DNA from: Bradyrhizobium embrapense
Lineage (GTDB): Bacteria; Pseudomonadota; Alphaproteobacteria; Rhizobiales; Xanthobacteraceae
DNA length: 64,000 nucleotides
NCBI RefSeq assembly: GCF_001189235.2
Contig: NZ_LFIP02000008.1
Location: forward strand, 62,001 to 126,000
Reading direction: 5' to 3'
Under the pieces are notes generated by a model, which saw nothing but the letters and a program-made list of their open reading frames with translations, searched no databases and was not told the DNA's origin. The translations under genes and the position numbers were made by a program. Each line of letters begins with the position of its first letter. Positions within the stretch are counted from its first letter, which is position 1. Positions 15,858-25,259 of this stretch are shown here, in pieces.

Positions 15858-16796
15858 GTGACCGAGGCCCGCTATCCGCGCGATCTCCGCGGCTACGGCC
15901 GCAATCCGCCGGATCCGAAATGGCCCGACGCGGCGCGCGTTGCCGTGCAGTTCGTGGTCAATTTCGAGGAGGGCGGCGAGAACAACATCCTGCACGGCGA
16001 TCGTGCCTCGGAAGCGTTCCTGTCCGACGTGCTGGGCGCGCAGCCTTGGGTCGGCCAGCGACACGCCAATATCGAGACCATGTTCGAATACGGCTCGCGC
16101 GCCGGCTTCTGGCGGCTGTGGCGGATGTTCACCGAGCGCAAGCTGCCGGCCACGGTGTTCGGGGTCGCGATGGCGCTGAAGCGCAATCCGGATGTCGTCG
16201 CGGCGATGCAGGAAGCCGGCTGGGATATCGCCAGCCACAGCCTGCGCTGGGTCGAGCACAAGGACATGTCTGAGGACGAGGAACGGGCGGAGATCGGCCG
16301 CGCCATCGCCGTGCACACCGAGGCGACCGGCGCGCGGCCGCTCGGCTGGTACACCGGTCGCTCCTCGATCAACACGCTGCGGCTTCTGATGGAGGCGGGC
16401 GGCCTGCGCTATCTCTGCGATTCCTATGCCGACGATCTGCCGTACTGGATCAAGGCCGCCGGCACCGAGCCGCATCTCGTGATCCCCTATACGCTCGACG
16501 CCAACGACATGCGCTTCATCAACCCGCAGGGCTTTGGCGGCGGCGACGAGTTCTACACCTATCTGAAGGACAGTTTTGACGTGCTCTATGCCGAGGGCGC
16601 AACGTCACCCAAGATGATGTCGGTCGGCCTGCACTGCCGCGTCGTTGGCCGTCCCGGCCGCGCTGCCGCGCTGATGCGCTTCCTCGATTACATCCAGAAG
16701 CACGACCACGTCTGGGTGCCGACCCGGCTTCAGATCGCCGAGCACTGGCACGCCAATCTGAAGCATCTCGCAGCGGACGCGTTCGAGATCGCCTAG
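15858..16796 (+). CDS. PuuE-like polysaccharide-deacetylase-fold amidohydrolase (allantoinase type)
   Basis: This 312-residue protein has the NodB/polysaccharide deacetylase fold in the variant used by cofactor-free PuuE allantoinases. Typical segments are YPRDLRGYGRNPPDPKWPDAARVAVQFVVNFEEGGENN at the N-terminus, EAGWDIASHSLRW, GWYTGRSSINTLRLL, and the C-terminal GLHCRVVGRPGRAAAL. Translation starts at a GTG one base after the DUF3830 stop. The likely reaction is hydrolytic ring opening of allantoin or a related cyclic amide, which would feed the allantoate-amidohydrolase-like enzyme encoded near 24-25 kb. Many paralogues have other substrates, so the exact substrate is uncertain. Confidence 0.75.
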   Translation: MTEARYPRDLRGYGRNPPDPKWPDAARVAVQFVVNFEEGGENNILHGDRASEAFLSDVLGAQPWVGQRHANIETMFEYGSRAGFWRLWRMFTERKLPATVFGVAMALKRNPDVVAAMQEAGWDIASHSLRWVEHKDMSEDEERAEIGRAIAVHTEATGARPLGWYTGRSSINTLRLLMEAGGLRYLCDSYADDLPYWIKAAGTEPHLVIPYTLDANDMRFINPQGFGGGDEFYTYLKDSFDVLYAEGATSPKMMSVGLHCRVVGRPGRAAALMRFLDYIQKHDHVWVPTRLQIAEHWHANLKHLAADAFEIA

Positions 16797-16935
16797 CGCG
16801 GTTCCGCGTCAGCCGATCCAACGCGCCATCCCGAGTGTCCGAGTTGCACCGAACGAATTGCTGCGTTGCACAGACGTCAGAAGCGATCCGGGATTCCGCG
16901 CGTTAGCGGCCTGCAATGCGGGAGCAGGCGGGTTG

Positions 16936-18078
16936 ATGCGGAATATCCTTGCCGAAGTGGAACACACGTTTCGATGGGTTCCCGATTGGGTCGTAGGTCT
17001 CGGCCTGATTACGGGCGCGATCGTCGTTGCGCTCATCGTTCACTCGATCGCGCAGCGTCTCGTCCATCGGATGGTTGGATCGAAGAACTCGGTCGCGCCG
17101 TTGCTGCTCGACCGGACATCGGGGCCGTCACGGCTGGCGCTGTGTCTTGCCGCCGTCGCGCTGGTGCTACCGCTGGCGCCGCTCGACGATCTGCTGCGGC
17201 AGACGCTCAGCCATGTCTTCGGCGTCGCCGTGATCGCGCTGGTTGGTTGGATCTCGATCCGGGCCGTCGATATGGCGTCGGCCAGGTATCTCAACAGATT
17301 TCGCCTCGACGTCGCCGAGAATTTCCTGGCGCGCAAGCACGTCACCCAGGTCCGCGTCTTCAAGCGGGTCACCGACACGCTGATCGTCATCATTGCGGTT
17401 TCCACCGCGCTGATGACATTCGACTCGGTCCGGCAATACGGCGTCAGCCTGTTCGCTTCGGCCGGCGCCGCCGGCTTGATCGTCGGTCTTGCGGCAAGGC
17501 CGCTGCTCAGCAATCTGATCGCCGGCGTGCAGATCGCTGTCACACAGCCGATCCGGATCGAGGACGCCGTCATCATCGAGAACGAATGGGGCTGGGTCGA
17601 GGACATCGCCTCCACCTATGTCGTGATCCGGCTGTGGGACTGGCGGCGCATGGTGGTGCCGCTGTCCTATTTCATCGAGCGTCCGTTCCAGAACTGGACG
17701 CGGGACGCGCAATCGCTGATCGGCGCAATCGCGCTGCATGTCGACTACAGCGCCGACGTGCCGGCGATCCGCAAGCGGCTGGAGCAGGTGGCCAAGGAGT
17801 CGCGGCTCTGGGACGGCGCCGTCGTCAATCTGCAGGTGATCGACACCCATCCGCGCACCATCGAGCTGCGCGCGCTGGTCAGCGCACGCAATGCGCCGCA
17901 GTCCTGGGACTTGCGCTGCGAAATCCGCGAGAAGCTGTTGGCGTTCATCCGCGACGAAATGCCCGACGCGCTGCCGCGGGATCGGGCGATCCTCGCGCCT
18001 GCCGTCGATGATTTCGGCCGGGCGTTCCTGCGCGGTGCGCCGGCACGCCAGCGCGGGGCGGCGCCGTCACGCAATTAG
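16936..18078 (+). CDS. MscS-family mechanosensitive channel
   Basis: This 380-residue small-conductance mechanosensitive channel has four or five predicted membrane helices in the first 200 residues. The pore helix GAAGLIVGLAARPLLSNLIAG runs into the beta domain PIRIEDAVIIENEWGWVEDI, then TYVVIRLWDWRRMVVPLSYFIERPFQNWT, all diagnostic. I chose the start at 16936 because of the preceding ggagcaggcgg ribosome binding site. It probably releases solutes under hypo-osmotic shock. It converges on the ABC operon with 13 bases between stops. Confidence 0.88.
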   Translation: MRNILAEVEHTFRWVPDWVVGLGLITGAIVVALIVHSIAQRLVHRMVGSKNSVAPLLLDRTSGPSRLALCLAAVALVLPLAPLDDLLRQTLSHVFGVAVIALVGWISIRAVDMASARYLNRFRLDVAENFLARKHVTQVRVFKRVTDTLIVIIAVSTALMTFDSVRQYGVSLFASAGAAGLIVGLAARPLLSNLIAGVQIAVTQPIRIEDAVIIENEWGWVEDIASTYVVIRLWDWRRMVVPLSYFIERPFQNWTRDAQSLIGAIALHVDYSADVPAIRKRLEQVAKESRLWDGAVVNLQVIDTHPRTIELRALVSARNAPQSWDLRCEIREKLLAFIRDEMPDALPRDRAILAPAVDDFGRAFLRGAPARQRGAAPSRN

Positions 18079-18091
18079 CTCATGACCTGCT

Positions 18092-19624
18092 TCAGTGCCC
18101 GGCCATATGCCGGCCGATCTCCGTGAGGTCGGCCTCGCTGGCGCGGGCCTCGTGCACGAACGCGCCGTGGAACATCACGACCAGCCGGTCCGACAATTCC
18201 AGCAGCTCGTCGAGGTCTTCGCTGACCAAGAGCACCGCAGCGCCCCGATTGCGCGCCGCCATGATCTCGGCGTGGATCTGCGCCACCGCCGCAAAGTCGA
18301 GCCCGAAGCACGGATTGGCCGCGATCAGGACCTCGACGTCGCCCGAGAGCTCGCGCGCCAGCACCGCGCGCTGCACATTGCCGCCCGACAGCGCCGCGAT
18401 CGGCGTTTCCGGCGTGCGGGTCTTGATCTTGTAGCGGTTGATCTTGCGCTCGGCGTCTTCGCGGAACGCCGACCGATCCAGCCACCAGCCGCCGCGTGCG
18501 AACGGGGCGCGGTCGAATTCGCGGAAAGCGATGTTGTCGGCGACGCTCATGCCGCCGACGCAGGCGTTCTTCAGCGGCTCCTCGGGCAGCAGCGACATCT
18601 TGTGGCGGCGCATCTCCTCGCGGCTCGCCGCATAGGCTTCGCCCTGGACGCGGATCACACCGCTCTCGGCTTCGCGCTGGCCGGCCAGCACTTCGACCAG
18701 CTGGCGCTGGCCGTTGCCGGAGACGCCGGCGATGCCGACGATCTCGCCGCTCTTCACCGTCAGCGACACGCCGTGCACGGCGATCGCGCCGGCATCGTCG
18801 AGCGCGGTGAGCTTGTCGAGCTCGAGCCGCGGCGCGCCGGTCTCGCCGGTGCGCGGCGGCTGCACGGTCAGCTGCTCGGCGCCGATCATGGTGCGGGCCA
18901 TCTCGTCGGGCGTGAGGTCGGCAACGCGGCCGGTGCCGGCGAGCTTGCCGCGGCGCAGGATCGTGACGTCATCGGCAAACGCCATCACCTCGCGGAACTT
19001 GTGTGTGATCATCAGGATGGTCAGTTCGCCCGCGACCACCATGGCGCGCAGCATGCCGAGCACCTCGTCGGCCTCGCCCGGCGTCAGCACCGAGGTCGGC
19101 TCATCCAGGATCAGGAAGCGGCGCTTCAGATAGAGCTGCTTGAGGATTTCGCATTTCTGCCGCTCGCCGGCGGAGATGTCGGAGACCTTTGCGTCGAGCG
19201 GCACCTTGAACGGCATCCGCGAAAGGAAGGCCTCGAGCTCCTTCTTCTCCTTGCGCCAGTCGACCACAGAAGGCACATCATCGCGCGCCAGCACCAGGTT
19301 CTCGGCGACCGTCATCGCCGGCACCAGGGTGAAATGCTGGTAGACCATGCCGAGCCCGAGCGCGTGCGCGTCCTTGGGATTGGCGATGGCCTGCTGGCGA
19401 TCGCCGACGATGATATCGCCCTCGGTCGCGTGGTAATAGCCCATGATGCACTTGACGAGCGTGCTCTTGCCGGCGCCGTTCTCGCCGAGCAGCGCGTGGA
19501 ACGAGCCCGGGCGCACCTTGAGCTCGACATTGTCGAGCGCAAGGAAATCGCCGAACCGCATCGTCATGGCGATGGCGTCGACGCCGAACGCGCCTGTGGG
19601 TAGCGGCGGTTCGCCGATGATCAC
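18092..19624 (-). CDS. ABC transporter ATP-binding protein (double domain, BMP/nucleoside type)
   Basis: This 510-residue protein carries two nucleotide-binding domains, as in RbsA and the BMP-type nucleoside importers. The first half has GENGAGKST, ISAGERQK and LILDEPTSVL. The second has the degenerate Walker A GVSGNGQRQ, signature LSGGNVQRAVLAREL and the altered Walker B ANPCFGLD usual in this family. It starts at a GTG that overlaps the stop of the amidohydrolase gene (GTGA). It would energise import by the two permeases upstream. It is the last gene of a five-gene operon. Confidence 0.88.
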   Translation of the reverse strand: MIIGEPPLPTGAFGVDAIAMTMRFGDFLALDNVELKVRPGSFHALLGENGAGKSTLVKCIMGYYHATEGDIIVGDRQQAIANPKDAHALGLGMVYQHFTLVPAMTVAENLVLARDDVPSVVDWRKEKKELEAFLSRMPFKVPLDAKVSDISAGERQKCEILKQLYLKRRFLILDEPTSVLTPGEADEVLGMLRAMVVAGELTILMITHKFREVMAFADDVTILRRGKLAGTGRVADLTPDEMARTMIGAEQLTVQPPRTGETGAPRLELDKLTALDDAGAIAVHGVSLTVKSGEIVGIAGVSGNGQRQLVEVLAGQREAESGVIRVQGEAYAASREEMRRHKMSLLPEEPLKNACVGGMSVADNIAFREFDRAPFARGGWWLDRSAFREDAERKINRYKIKTRTPETPIAALSGGNVQRAVLARELSGDVEVLIAANPCFGLDFAAVAQIHAEIMAARNRGAAVLLVSEDLDELLELSDRLVVMFHGAFVHEARASEADLTEIGRHMAGH

Positions 19625-20304
19625 GACAGCGCCCCGATCAGATCGGCGGACTTCGTCACCGCGCCGAACACACCGCCCTGCATCTTGATCATCTTCAGCG
19701 CATGATCGTGGTTGCTCCTGTCGGTCGCGCCGCAGCAATCCTCGACCAGCACGCATTCGAAGCCGCGGTCGTTGGCCTCGCGCATCGTGGTGTGGACGCA
19801 GACGTCGGTGGTGATGCCGGTCAGCACGATGTTCTCGATGCCGCGCAGCCGCAGCATCAGCTCGAGATCGGTGGCGCAGAACGAGCCTTTCCCCGGCTTG
19901 TCGATGATGGGTTCGCCCGGCAGCGGCGCGAGATCGGGAATGATCTCCCAGCCCGGCTCGCCGCGCACCAGGATGCGGCCGCACGGCCCGGGATCGCCGA
20001 TCCCGGCGCCGATCTGGCGCGAGCGCCAGCGCTTGTTGGCGGGCAGGTCGGCGAGATCAGGCCGGTGGCCTTCGCGGGTGTGGATGATGTGAAAGCCCTG
20101 CGCGCGCATCACCGCGAGCAGCTTCCTGATGGGCTCGATCGGCGCACGGGTCAGCGAGAGGTCGTAGCCCATCTTGTCGACATAGCCGCCGACGCCGCAG
20201 AAATCGGTCTGCATGTCGATGATGATCAGCGCGGTATTCTCTGGCCGCAAATCGCCATTATAGGGCCAGGCGTAGGGCTCGGACTTGATGAAGCGCTCGG
20301 ACAT
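19621..20304 (-). CDS. Isochorismatase-fold cysteine hydrolase (biuret/ureidoacrylate amidohydrolase type)
   Basis: This 227-residue protein has the isochorismatase-like fold with the D-K-C triad: D30 in LIIIDMQTDF, Lys in IIDKPGKGSF, and Cys in GITTDVCVHTT, plus the cis-peptide segment before the Cys. The variant with HTREGHRPDLADLP and GDPGPCGRILVRGEPGWEIIPDL is typical of biuret hydrolase and RutB-type amidohydrolases, which release ammonia and carbamate from urea-like compounds. It sits between permease and ATPase genes of an importer, 18 bases after the permease stop and overlapping the ATPase start. Its substrate is therefore probably the imported compound or its breakdown product. Confidence 0.82.
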   Translation of the reverse strand: MSERFIKSEPYAWPYNGDLRPENTALIIIDMQTDFCGVGGYVDKMGYDLSLTRAPIEPIRKLLAVMRAQGFHIIHTREGHRPDLADLPANKRWRSRQIGAGIGDPGPCGRILVRGEPGWEIIPDLAPLPGEPIIDKPGKGSFCATDLELMLRLRGIENIVLTGITTDVCVHTTMREANDRGFECVLVEDCCGATDRSNHDHALKMIKMQGGVFGAVTKSADLIGALS

Positions 20305-20322
20305 GGAATGATCTCGCTGGCT

Positions 20323-21249
20323 CTATCGGGTGATCGACAATTCGGCGGGCGCGCCGGTCAGCGTGCGCTTCGGCGAGCAGGTGATGATCATGATCGCCAA
20401 GGTGAGGATGTAGGGCGCGGCGTTGAACAGATGATAGCCGGAGGTGATGCCGACCGATTGCAGCGCGGGCCCGAGGGCTGCGGCGCCGCCGAACGCAAGC
20501 GAGGCCCACAGGCACAGCATCGGATCCCAACGCGCGAAGATCACCAGCGCCACCGCCGTGATGCCCTGTCCGGAGGAGAGGCCTTCGTTCCAGCTGCCGG
20601 GATAGAACAACGACAGGAACGAGCCGCCGATGCCGGCGAGGAAACCGCCGACCATGGTGGCGCGCAAGCGGATCAATAACACGGAATGGCCCATCGCGCG
20701 CGCCGCGTCGGCGCTCTCGCCGGCGGTGCGGATCAACAGGCCCCAGCGCGTGGTTTTGAACGCCCAGTACAGCAGCGGTGCGATCGCGACGCCGATCAGG
20801 AACAGCACGTTGATGCGCAGCGCCGCGCGCACCTGCGGCACGTCGCTCCACCAGCCGAAATCGATCGCCGGCAGCCGTGCCGCGGTCGGCTCGATCAGCG
20901 GCTTGCCGAGGAAGAACGCCAAGCCAGTTCCGAGCAGCATCAGCGCGATGCCGACCGCGATGTCGTTGACGCGCGGCAGCGAGCAGATGCCGGCATGCAG
21001 CGCGCCGAACAGCGCGCCAGTGATCCCGGCCGCGAGCACGCCGAGCCAAGGCGAACCGGAGAGATAGGAGATGCCGTAGGCGCTCATCGCGCCCATCACC
21101 AGCGTGCCCTCGAGGCCGAGATTGATGCGGCCGCTTCGCTCGGTGATGCACTCGCCGAGGCTGACGAACAGGAACGGCGTCGAGACGCGGATGGCGCCGC
21201 CGAACACGGCGAGCGGAACGGTCCAGAGCCCGAGCGATGCGTCCGCCAT
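20323..21249 (-). CDS. ABC transporter permease (BMP/nucleoside type), second
   Basis: This 308-residue membrane protein is of the BPD_transp_2 family. The core motif ERSGRINLGLEGTLVMGA near the N-terminus and the GITAVALVIFARWDP segment are typical of nucleoside-type importer permeases (NupQ/YufQ-like). About nine membrane helices are expected. It begins one base after the first permease gene ends, so the two are a heterodimer pair. It is followed directly by the embedded amidohydrolase. Confidence 0.85.
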   Translation of the reverse strand: MADASLGLWTVPLAVFGGAIRVSTPFLFVSLGECITERSGRINLGLEGTLVMGAMSAYGISYLSGSPWLGVLAAGITGALFGALHAGICSLPRVNDIAVGIALMLLGTGLAFFLGKPLIEPTAARLPAIDFGWWSDVPQVRAALRINVLFLIGVAIAPLLYWAFKTTRWGLLIRTAGESADAARAMGHSVLLIRLRATMVGGFLAGIGGSFLSLFYPGSWNEGLSSGQGITAVALVIFARWDPMLCLWASLAFGGAAALGPALQSVGITSGYHLFNAAPYILTLAIMIITCSPKRTLTGAPAELSITR

Positions 21250-21250
21250 G

Positions 21251-22360
21251 TCAGGACTTTCCCTTCAGGAAGCCGATCCGCCCGTAGAGCGCGTCGCTCG
21301 CCAGGACGAACACGAAGATGATGCCTTGCAACACCAGCACCGAGGCGTCGGGCAGGCCGAGCCGCCGCTGCAACAGGCCGCCGGAGGCCGAGATGCCGCC
21401 GAGCAGGATCGCCACCGGAATGATCGCGAGCGGATTCTGCCGCGCCAGGAACGCGACAAGGATGCCGGTGAAGCCGTAGCCGGCCGCGAGGTTGGCATTG
21501 GTGCGGCCCTGCACGGCCGCGACCTCGATCATGCCGGCGAGGCCCGCGCTGCTGCCGGCAAGGAAGCAGACGGTCAGGATCAGCTTGCCGACCGAGAGCC
21601 CGACGATCTTGGCGGCGCGGATGTTGCCGCCGGCAACCCGCGCGGCGAAGCCGAAGGTGGTGTGATAGATCAGGATGTAGGCGGCGACGGCCGCAACAAG
21701 GCCGAACACCAGCCCCCAGTGCACGTCGGTGCCGGGAATGGTGCCGATCATGTTGGCGGCGCCGATCTCGCGGGTCGACGGCTTGTTGAGGCTCGCCGGA
21801 TCGCGCATCGGTCCCTCGACCAGATGGTTCAGAACCGCGAGCGCGATATAGACCAGCAGCAGGCTCGAGATCGTCTCGTTGACCCCGCGATATTGCCGCA
21901 AGCCTCCGGACAGCGTGATCCAGAGACCGCCGCCGATCATGCCCGCGATGACCATCGCGATCTGCACCACGATCGGCGCCGCACCCTGCAGCGCCAGCGC
22001 TGCCGATGTCGCCGCCAGCGCGCCGATCAGCAGCGCGCCTTCGCCGCCGATGATCACCATGCCGAGCTGCGCCGGCAGCGCCGTGCAAAGCGCGGTCAGG
22101 ATCAACGGCGCGGCGCGGGTCAGCGTGTTCTGCCAGGAGAACCACGTCCCGAACGCGCCGTAATACATGTAGAAATAGAGGTCGAGCGGGTTCTTGCCGT
22201 AGAGCGCGATGAAGCCGCCGAACACCCCGAGCGCGCCGACCAGCGCCGCGCCCGGGATCAGGATGTATTCGATGCTCGCGCCGTAGCGCTGGAGGAAACC
22301 GGGATCGGCGGCCGGAGCAACGCCGGCCGCCTCCACCGATTCCGCCGCCTCGGTCGTCAC
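21251..22360 (-). CDS. ABC transporter permease (BMP/nucleoside type), first
   Basis: This 369-residue permease is of the same family as its neighbour, with PAQLGMVIIGGEGALLIGALAA and the longer RYRGVNETISSLLL-like EAA region (RQYRGVNETISSLLLVYIA). The start is a GTG (VTTEAAESVEAAG) overlapping the binding-protein stop as GTGA. A frame that continues upstream through the binding-protein gene is an artefact. A hydrophilic N-terminal leader of about 30 residues precedes the first helix. Confidence 0.85.
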   Translation of the reverse strand: MTTEAAESVEAAGVAPAADPGFLQRYGASIEYILIPGAALVGALGVFGGFIALYGKNPLDLYFYMYYGAFGTWFSWQNTLTRAAPLILTALCTALPAQLGMVIIGGEGALLIGALAATSAALALQGAAPIVVQIAMVIAGMIGGGLWITLSGGLRQYRGVNETISSLLLVYIALAVLNHLVEGPMRDPASLNKPSTREIGAANMIGTIPGTDVHWGLVFGLVAAVAAYILIYHTTFGFAARVAGGNIRAAKIVGLSVGKLILTVCFLAGSSAGLAGMIEVAAVQGRTNANLAAGYGFTGILVAFLARQNPLAIIPVAILLGGISASGGLLQRRLGLPDASVLVLQGIIFVFVLASDALYGRIGFLKGKS

Positions 22361-23466
22361 GCGGTGGCTCCGATCACGCCCTCGACCAGATAGTCCATCT
22401 TCTCGAGTTCGGGATCCTGCTGGCCGCGGTCGGTGCCGGAAGCAATCACCGTCTTGCCCTTGTTGTCGGCGATCGGACCCTTGAAGATGGTGTAGTCGCC
22501 GGACATGAACTTGGCCTTGACGTCGTCGGCAGCTTTGCGCGCCTCCGCCGAGACCATCTCGCCATAGGGCGAGACCTTGACGATCTCTTCCTTGAGGCCG
22601 CCGCGATAGAAGTTCGGGATCGCCTCTCCAGCCACGATCATCTTGACGAATTTCGGATAGAGCGCTTCCCAATTCCATTCGGCGCCGGTGAGATAGGCCT
22701 TCGGCGCCAGCGGCGACTGGTTGACGTGATAGCCGCACACCATCGCGCCGCGGCGCGCTGCGTTCTCGACCATCGTCTTCGGTCCGTCGACATGGCAGGT
22801 CAGCACGTCGACGCCTTGGTCGATCAGGCTGTTGGTGGCCTCGGCTTCCTTGACCGGCATCGACCAGTCGCCGGTGAAGATCACCTGCGTGGTCGCCTTG
22901 GGATTGGCGAGCCGGGCGCCGAGCGTGAACGCGTTGATGTTGCGCAGCACCTGCGGGATCGGCTTGGCCGCGACGAAGCCGAGCTTGCCGCTCTTGGTCG
23001 AATAGCCGGCGACGATGCCGGAGATGTATTGCGCCTCGTCGATGTAGCCGAAATAGCTGCCGGCGTTCTTCGGGTCCTTGTCGGTCCACAGCCCGCCGCA
23101 ATGCTCGAAGCGCAGCTTCGGAAATTTGGCCGCCATCTTGAGAACGTGCGGGTTGTAGTAGCCGAACGAGGTCGGGAACAAGAGTGTGGCACCGTCGAGG
23201 TTGATCATGGACTCGATGGTCTTCTCGACCGCATCGGTCTCCGGCACCTTCTCTTCCTCGACCACCTTGATGCCGGGAAGCTTCTTCAGCGCCGCGGCGC
23301 CCTGCGCGTGGGCCTGGTTGTAGCCGTAGTCGTCGCGCGACCCGACATAGATGAATCCGACCGTGGTTTCCGCTGCCGCTGCGCCGCGAACGCCGAGCGT
23401 GCTGCCGAGCGCCAATGCTGCGCTTCCCTGCAATAAATGCCTTCTTGAAATCCTGCCAAAATCCAT
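22357..23466 (-). CDS. BMP family ABC transporter substrate-binding protein
   Basis: This protein of about 369 residues has a Tat-type signal (ISRRHLLQGSAALALGS, cleavage near AAAAETT). The mature part belongs to the BMP/Med basic membrane protein family: VGFIYVGSRDDYGYNQAHAQG, FPTSFGYYNPHVLKMAAKFPKLRFEHCGG and SYFGYIDEAQYISGIVAG. BMP proteins bind purine nucleosides or related heterocycles and ureides. I chose Met 23466, with ribosome binding site ggaggga, over an upstream start that adds a non-signal leader. It is the first gene of the operon. With the two hydrolases around it, a purine- or ureide-type ligand is likely (inference). Confidence 0.85.
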   Translation of the reverse strand: MDFGRISRRHLLQGSAALALGSTLGVRGAAAAETTVGFIYVGSRDDYGYNQAHAQGAAALKKLPGIKVVEEEKVPETDAVEKTIESMINLDGATLLFPTSFGYYNPHVLKMAAKFPKLRFEHCGGLWTDKDPKNAGSYFGYIDEAQYISGIVAGYSTKSGKLGFVAAKPIPQVLRNINAFTLGARLANPKATTQVIFTGDWSMPVKEAEATNSLIDQGVDVLTCHVDGPKTMVENAARRGAMVCGYHVNQSPLAPKAYLTGAEWNWEALYPKFVKMIVAGEAIPNFYRGGLKEEIVKVSPYGEMVSAEARKAADDVKAKFMSGDYTIFKGPIADNKGKTVIASGTDRGQQDPELEKMDYLVEGVIGATA

Positions 23467-23826
23467 CGCCTGCTCCCTCCGGCGGGCCGGCCCGCCTGTC
23501 CTTGCCGCAGCCGCCATAGCGACGGCGCTTGACGGAGTGTCGCAAGCTTCGTGCCAGAGCCTGTTTGGCGATCACAATTCCATAAGCGTTTGAATATGAA
23601 AGAGAACGTTGAACGGCACGTGGCGGTTCGGACCGCGATCGGCGTCGATTTGCCTATTTTTCGAGCTATCTATCGGTGTTGTATGCAATACCGTTAAGCA
23701 GTCGCTAACCGCCGGACGGCCGATGCAAGTCCTCATGGGACGGGATGCTCAAACCGCGATTTGCCGGCTGGTGAATCGGATCGGGCCTGCTACGAGTGAG
23801 GCGGGCTGCAGCGCCGGGGCGGACTG
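23467..23826. promoter_or_regulatory. Divergent regulatory region with a candidate GntR/FCD-type dyad
   Basis: This region separates the importer operon from the amidohydrolase gene and holds no credible gene. At 23679-23691 the sequence TTGTATGCAATAC contains TTG-TATG-CAA and GTAT-GCA-ATAC overlapping dyads, close to the TTGTATACAA pattern of FCD-type GntR regulators. No GntR gene is in this window. Position between divergent ureide genes supports a shared operator. Confidence 0.4.
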
Positions 23827-25110
23827 ATGGGAAACAGCATGAGCGAGACCAAACCGTCCTCGAATCCGTCGTCCCTTGGCGAGGAGATCGTGGCGCGGAT
23901 CGATCAACTCGCGGCGATCTCCGAGACGCCGGAGTATCTGGCGCGCGTCTTCCTCACCGACGAGCATCGCAAGGCGGCCGATCTCATCCTGTCGTGGATG
24001 CGCGAGGCCGGCATGAGCGCGCATCTCGACGCCATCGGCAATGTCTGCGGCCGCTACGAGGGTGAGCGGCCAGGCCTGCCGGCCCTGATGCTCGGTTCGC
24101 ACTACGACACCGTGCGCGACGCCGGCCGGTGGGACGGCCCGCTCGGTGTCATCACCGCGATCGCCTGCGTCGCCGATCTCAACCGGCGCGGCAGGCGGCT
24201 GCCGTTCGCGATCGAGATCGTGGGTTTTGCCGACGAGGAGGGCGTGCGCTTCGCCTCGACCCTGCTCGGCAGCCGCGCGGTCGCCGGCACCTTCGACGAG
24301 AGCGTGCTCAACACGCGCGATCGCGCCGGCACCTCGATGCGCGATGCGCTGATTCAATTCGGGCTCGACCCCGATCATATCGGCAAGGCGGCGCGCGCCC
24401 GCCGCGAGCTGCTCGGCTATGTGGAGCTGCATATAGAGCAGGGGCCGGTGCTGGAACAGAACGCGCTGCCGGTCGGCGTCGTGTCAGCGATTTCAGGCGC
24501 GACGCGGCTCGCTGCCAATCTCACCGGCGTCGCCGGCCATGCCGGCACCGTGCCGATGAAGCTGCGGCGCGACGCACTGACGGGCGCGGCCGAATGCATC
24601 GTTGCGATCGAGGAGTTCTGCAGGAGCGACGAGGCCGGCCTGGTCGGCACCGTCGGCTACATCAACGCGATGCCCGGCGCCACCAACGTGATCCCGGGCA
24701 AGGTGTCGTTCACGATGGACATCCGCTCCCAGAGCGACACGCATCGCAAGCGTGCTGTCGCCGATATCGTGCGGCAGATCGAGGCGATCGCAAGGCGTCG
24801 CGAACTCGCCTTGCAGATCGACGTCACCCACGAGAACCGCAGTGTGCCCTGCGCGCCATGGCTCAAGACGCAGATCGCCGCGGCGGTCGCGGCCGAGGGG
24901 CACGCCGTGTTCGAGCTGTCGAGCGGCGCCGGCCACGACGGCATGGCGATGGTCGACGTCGCCGATATCGGCATGATCTTCGTGCGCTGCCGCGGCGGGA
25001 TCAGCCACAATCCCGCCGAGCATGTCGAGCTCGCCGACGCCGACACCGGCGCGCGCGTGCTGCTGCGCCTCGTCGAGAATTTCCGAGCGCACGGTACAGT
25101 GAATAGCTGA
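23827..25110 (+). CDS. Zn-dependent amidase/hydrolase, allantoate amidohydrolase type
   Basis: This 427-residue M20-family enzyme is of the AllC/HyuC group (allantoate amidohydrolase, beta-ureidopropionase, N-carbamoyl-L-amino acid hydrolase). Metal-site motifs are clear: GSHYDTVRDAGRWDGPLGV, the catalytic FADEEGVRF, VELHIEQGPVLE, SSGAGHDGMAM, and CRGGISHNPAEHV. The Met at 23839 is an alternative start. It is divergent from the BMP importer. Allantoate fits the nearby PuuE-like gene, but carbamoyl amino acids are possible. Products would be ammonia and CO2 plus an ureido acid. Confidence 0.85.
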   Translation: MGNSMSETKPSSNPSSLGEEIVARIDQLAAISETPEYLARVFLTDEHRKAADLILSWMREAGMSAHLDAIGNVCGRYEGERPGLPALMLGSHYDTVRDAGRWDGPLGVITAIACVADLNRRGRRLPFAIEIVGFADEEGVRFASTLLGSRAVAGTFDESVLNTRDRAGTSMRDALIQFGLDPDHIGKAARARRELLGYVELHIEQGPVLEQNALPVGVVSAISGATRLAANLTGVAGHAGTVPMKLRRDALTGAAECIVAIEEFCRSDEAGLVGTVGYINAMPGATNVIPGKVSFTMDIRSQSDTHRKRAVADIVRQIEAIARRRELALQIDVTHENRSVPCAPWLKTQIAAAVAAEGHAVFELSSGAGHDGMAMVDVADIGMIFVRCRGGISHNPAEHVELADADTGARVLLRLVENFRAHGTVNS

Positions 25111-25259
25111 GGCCGCCGCGAGGCGGCAGGTACCGATCCCGGCTCCGCCAACCTCAACCCGTGCCGATTCTGGACAGGGCCGACGCCAATGCCGGCTTGG
25201 CTCCGCCTATTGCGGGAACATCGTGAACCGCTAGACTTGGCGTCAACGGGGGGAAGGAC

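Noticed and set aside
21251..23575. A 774-codon reading for the first BMP-type permease
   Set aside because: The upstream half is the binding-protein gene read in a wrong frame; the GTG at 22360 gives the normal permease.
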